Under the pieces are notes generated by a model. It was not told the DNA's origin and ran no database searches. It worked only from the letters and a program-made list of their open reading frames with translations. 34,651 nucleotides of DNA from Oscillospiraceae bacterium (GTDB taxonomy: Bacteria > Bacillota > Clostridia > Oscillospirales > Acutalibacteraceae): positions 10,025-44,675 of the forward strand of contig JAFLUL010000007.1 of NCBI GenBank assembly GCA_022508845.1. Reading direction: 5' to 3'. The position numbers and the translations under genes were made by a program. The first letter of the stretch is position 1, and each line of letters begins with the position of its first letter. Of this stretch, positions 33,021 through 34,651 are shown piece by piece.

Positions 33021-34651
33021 ATGAAAAACGTTTATTTTGTACAGGTGGGCTTTGGGTTTGACGGCTCTGTTTATCTGCCCTATGCGGTAGGAACCATAAT
33101 AGCCAACTGCAAACGCTATTCCGAAATAACAGAAGAATATAACTTCCCGGATATAATCTTTTGCCGAGAAAATCTTGCCGATGCTCTCGGAAAAATCCGC
33201 GAACCCTTTATGGTGGCGTTTTCGTGCAGCGTTTGGAATATGGAATATAATAAGGCTCTGTCTTCGCTCATAAAGGAAAAATATCCGGACTGCCTTATTG
33301 CGTTCGGAGGCCACAGCGTTAAAAATAACGGCGAGCTTTTGGAGGAATTGCCGTGGGTGGATATGCTGAATTTCGGGGAGGGCGAGGAGGTTTTTGCCCG
33401 CCTTCTCATCGCGCTTAAAAACGGCGATATTAGTAAAGCCGGGTCGATAGCCTACCGCGAAAACGGAAAAACGGTTTTAACCCCCCTTTCCCCGGCATGC
33501 GATTTAAGCGTTTTGCCTTCGCCTTATTTAACCGGCGTTTTTGATAAGCTCATAAAGGAAAATCCCGGCAGAGAATTTTTATCCGTGCTTGAAACGAACC
33601 GCGGCTGCCCTTATTCCTGCGCTTATTGCGACTGGGTAACGGATAAAAAAATGAGATTTTTCCCCCTGGAAAAGGTAAAGGCTGAAATAAACTGGCTCTC
33701 TGAGCATAAAATAGCCTACTGCTTCTGCGGCGACTCAAACTTCGGTATGTTTGACAGGGATATTGAAATAGCCGAATATTTTGTTGAAGCAAAAAGAAAG
33801 ACCGGCTATCCCGAGGTGTTTCGCCCCTGTTATGAAAAAAACAGCGCGGACAGAGTTTTTAAGATATGCAGCATATTAAACCGCGAGGGGATGGACAAGG
33901 GCGCAACCCTTGCCTATCAGACCCTCTCTCCTGAGGCGCTTAAAAATATAGGCAGAAAAAATCTCACTATGGAGCATTTTTCCTCCCTTGTTAAACGCTA
34001 TAACGAAGCGGGTATCCCAGCTTATTCAGAGCTTATTCTCGGTCTCCCGGGAGAAACAAAAGAGAGCTTTTGCAGGGGTATCTGCCGTCTGCTTGAGAGC
34101 GGACAGCATAATTCCTTAAACGTTTACCACTGCGAAATGCTTCCGAACGCCGAGATGGCTTCTCCCGATTATATAAAAAAACACGGCATAAACGTTATCA
34201 AGGTCGGCTTTAATCATATCCACAGCGCTCCCGAGCAGAATGAAGAGGTTCAGGAATATTCATACCTCGTCCGCTCAACAAACTCTCTCAGCGCTGACGA
34301 CTGGGTTTATGCAAATCTGTTTTCCGTGTGCGTTCAGTGTTTCCACTCTCTCGGGATTTTGAGGTTTTTTGCTATCTATCTCTATTTCGAGCAAAAATTA
34401 AGTTATTATGATTTTTATACTTCGCTGCTTGAATATATTCTCGGCGGCAGCGGCGCGCTTACGGAGCTCTGGAAACAGTTTAAGAAAAAATATGAAGCCT
34501 CTCTTGCAGGCGACTGGAACTACCACAACGAAAAATTCGGAAACGTTACCTGGTTTTTTGAAGAGGGAGCTTTTTTGGAGATAATAAACGATTATGAGGG
34601 GATTTCAGCCTCTCTTGAACCCTTTTTGAAGAGCTGTAATATTCCATATGA
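33021..34651 (+). CDS. B12-binding radical SAM protein, paralogue G (3' end cut by window)
   Basis: This gene is absent from the ORF track because it runs off the right edge; about 543 codons are visible. The start is the second ATG of ATGATG, with GGAG 7 nt upstream and one base of the ATGATG shared with the previous stop (TAATG). It reads MKNVYFVQVGFGFDG, with VAFSCSVWNMEYN and AFGGHSVKN in the cobalamin domain. Cluster cysteines are at 196, 200 and 203 in RGCPYSCAYCDWV; DSNFGMFDRD and LILGLPGETKESF follow. No frameshift is seen in the visible part, which stops in the C-terminal region near FLKSCNIPYE. Roughly 95 residues should remain beyond the edge if the length matches its paralogues. 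Confidence 0.92.
   Translation, partial: MKNVYFVQVGFGFDGSVYLPYAVGTIIANCKRYSEITEEYNFPDIIFCRENLADALGKIREPFMVAFSCSVWNMEYNKALSSLIKEKYPDCLIAFGGHSVKNNGELLEELPWVDMLNFGEGEEVFARLLIALKNGDISKAGSIAYRENGKTVLTPLSPACDLSVLPSPYLTGVFDKLIKENPGREFLSVLETNRGCPYSCAYCDWVTDKKMRFFPLEKVKAEINWLSEHKIAYCFCGDSNFGMFDRDIEIAEYFVEAKRKTGYPEVFRPCYEKNSADRVFKICSILNREGMDKGATLAYQTLSPEALKNIGRKNLTMEHFSSLVKRYNEAGIPAYSELILGLPGETKESFCRGICRLLESGQHNSLNVYHCEMLPNAEMASPDYIKKHGINVIKVGFNHIHSAPEQNEEVQEYSYLVRSTNSLSADDWVYANLFSVCVQCFHSLGILRFFAIYLYFEQKLSYYDFYTSLLEYILGGSGALTELWKQFKKKYEASLAGDWNYHNEKFGNVTWFFEEGAFLEIINDYEGISASLEPFLKSCNIPY

Noticed and set aside
1-34651. tRNA, rRNA, integrase, transposase or attachment site
   Set aside because: Nothing resembling these was seen on either strand; there is no direct evidence of a mobile island despite the accessory character.

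Overview
The window looks like chromosomal DNA of a low-to-mid-GC Gram-positive anaerobe, most likely a gut-type member of class Clostridia (Oscillospirales/Ruminococcaceae-like). The grounds are strong AGGAGG-type ribosome binding sites, sigma-A promoters with exact 17-nt spacers, U-tailed terminators, many oxygen-sensitive radical SAM enzymes, and a very large secreted protein with InlB-type and CxxC repeats. The genus is inferred; no rRNA or housekeeping gene is present to fix it.

Layout. (1) 1-620: a small lipoprotein gene on the minus strand whose 3' end lies in a 48-bp-period duplication. (2) 912-4736: three polytopic membrane proteins in one operon; the third is a GT-C-like protein. 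A strong terminator, a perfect 19-bp palindrome and a GC-rich hairpin cluster follow. (3) 4929-6779: a second GT-C-like paralogue, alone on the minus strand. (4) 6985-19986: one long operon behind a clear promoter. It encodes a GtrB/DPM1-type glycosyltransferase, a DegT/QdtB-like aminotransferase, an Fkp-like nucleotidylyltransferase-kinase fusion, two B12-type radical SAM proteins, a soluble GT2-like protein, a third radical SAM protein and a third GT-C-like protein. (5) 20189-24985: a monocistronic 1598-residue secreted protein with about 20 CxxC repeats. (6) 25183 to the right edge: a second tightly packed operon with an epimerase/dehydratase, a cupin, a radical SAM protein, a GT2-like protein and three more radical SAM proteins, the last cut by the window end.

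The main discovery candidate is the array of seven full-length paralogous cobalamin-binding radical SAM enzymes (about 640 residues each). They share one architecture and one C-terminal signature, are split over two operons, and are interleaved with two GT2-like proteins of identical length (241 residues). The neighbours supply activated sugars (Fkp-like, DegT, epimerase, cupin), polyprenyl-phosphate-sugar synthesis (GtrB-like) and three GT-C-like membrane transferases. The simplest model, which is inference, is a cell-envelope glycan or glycolipid pathway in which several radical SAM enzymes each make one position-specific change, perhaps C-methylation, on a sugar or lipid-linked intermediate. 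GT-C proteins would then transfer the product at the outer membrane face. No RiPP precursor, initiating phosphoglycosyltransferase, flippase or polymerase is recognisable here, so the system either extends past the window or uses unrecognised proteins. I ran no database searches; all family calls come from reading motifs.
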